Source: Burkholderia sp. Bp8963
Lineage (GTDB): Bacteria > Pseudomonadota > Gammaproteobacteria > Burkholderiales > Burkholderiaceae
Direction: 5' to 3'
DNA: 64,000 nt
Assembly (NCBI RefSeq): GCF_003854275.1
Contig: NZ_QTQP01000015.1
Coordinates: 62,001 to 126,000 of the forward strand
Shown: piece by piece, positions 63,569-64,000 of the stretch
Layout: every line of letters begins with the position of its first letter
Numbering within the stretch: the stretch's first letter is position 1
Made by a program: the position numbers and the translations under genes
Notes under the pieces: generated by a model
Told to the model about the DNA's origin: nothing
Database searches by the model: none
Seen by the model: the letters and a program-made list of their open reading frames with translations, nothing else

Positions 63569-64000
63569 TCAGCCCGCGCGCTTGATCCGCGTGATCGGCA
63601 GCACGCGCAGGCGCGCCTCGATCGACGGGCACAGCGACTGGCCCTCGAACCGCGCGGCGAGGAAATCGACGAACGAGCGCACTTTCGCCGACACGTGACG
63701 GCGGCTCGCGTAGACCGCGTAGATCGGCGCCTCGTGCGGCGGCACCGCGTCGAGCAGCACCGGTACGAGCCGGCCGGACTCGAGGTCGTCGCCGACCACT
63801 TCGGTGCCGAGCAGCGCGATGCCCGCCCCGGCGAGCACGGCGGCACGCAGGCCTTCGAGGTGGTTGACGATCAGGTTGCCGTTGAGCGTCACGCGCGACG
63901 CTGCTGCCGCATCGATCACCAGCGAATCGAGCATCGTCGAATGCGAATCGCGCCGCAGGTAGTTGTGGTGCGCGAGATCGGCGATCGTCTGCGGCGTGCC
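63569..64000 (-). CDS. LysR-family regulator, C-terminal part
   Basis: The 3' end of a LysR gene running off the right edge. The frame is open to base 64000; the first visible residues are GTPQTIADLAHHNYLRRDSH. The rest is the effector-binding domain (GLRAAVLAGAGIALLGTEVV, VLLDAVPPHEAPIYAVYASR) and the usual tail (VRSFVDFLAARF), extended by about 25 residues. The DNA-binding head is outside the window. Its target is probably in the missing sequence to the right. Confidence 0.9.
   Translation of the reverse strand, partial: GTPQTIADLAHHNYLRRDSHSTMLDSLVIDAAAASRVTLNGNLIVNHLEGLRAAVLAGAGIALLGTEVVGDDLESGRLVPVLLDAVPPHEAPIYAVYASRRHVSAKVRSFVDFLAARFEGQSLCPSIEARLRVLPITRIKRAG

Overview
The window is high-GC DNA with typical Burkholderia gene content: argS, a SPOR protein and dsbA in a row, aceK, a KirBac-type potassium channel close to the B. 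pseudomallei KirBac1.1 protein, a bioAFDB operon, and a single-chain indolepyruvate:ferredoxin oxidoreductase. The channel differs from the B. pseudomallei protein at many positions, so a Burkholderia cepacia complex or related species is my best guess (inference).

Layout. 1-31.6 kb is mostly chromosomal housekeeping and metabolic sequence: tRNA charging, envelope and disulfide functions, a peptide-binding protein, a half-size ABC-F-like ATPase, aceK, carbonic anhydrase, a thiolase, the biotin operon with its terminator, an EAL phosphodiesterase, a CPA1 antiporter, the 1190-residue IorAB-type enzyme, a GST, KirBac, a sulfate-binding protein and a DapA-family enzyme. Between the IorAB-type gene and the GST lies an 89-bp tandem repeat in which each unit carries a DnaA-box-like 9-mer. 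From about 28.9 to 34.3 kb the sequence shows decay: three genes (a sulfite dehydrogenase pair, a GST and a LysR regulator) survive only as end pieces joined out of frame. A VapBC-like toxin-antitoxin pair sits in the same stretch. 34.5-39.0 kb returns to ordinary genes (lipoprotein, serine hydrolase, VOC protein, ghrA, HMG-CoA lyase, ybaK, DUF1289).

An IS30-family element (39279-40351) and about 1 kb of gene-free, partly AT-rich DNA mark the left edge of an 18-kb accessory block (41367-59412). Seventeen genes there all read rightward, most overlapping or nearly touching. They encode a type III PLP decarboxylase, an acyl carrier protein, two KAS III-like enzymes with unusual active sites, an acyl-CoA dehydrogenase plus a smaller partner, a MATE exporter, an acyl ligase, a stand-alone NRPS-type adenylation domain, a transglutaminase-like enzyme, an ABC ATPase and permease, a LolA-like periplasmic protein, an outer-membrane barrel, two alpha/beta hydrolases and a hotdog thioesterase. 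I know of no described product for this combination. My reading is a non-modular, carrier-protein-based pathway: an acid is loaded on the carrier and decarboxylated there, oxidised, then joined to a second activated amino acid, with export across both membranes. No regulator or phosphopantetheinyl transferase is encoded in the block.

After the block, ordinary Burkholderia sequence resumes at 59.7 kb: a divergent EamA transporter/Lrp regulator pair, a probable haloacetate dehalogenase with every catalytic residue recognisable, a nitronate monooxygenase with a clear terminator, and the end of a LysR gene running off the right edge. I saw no tRNA, rRNA or CRISPR array.
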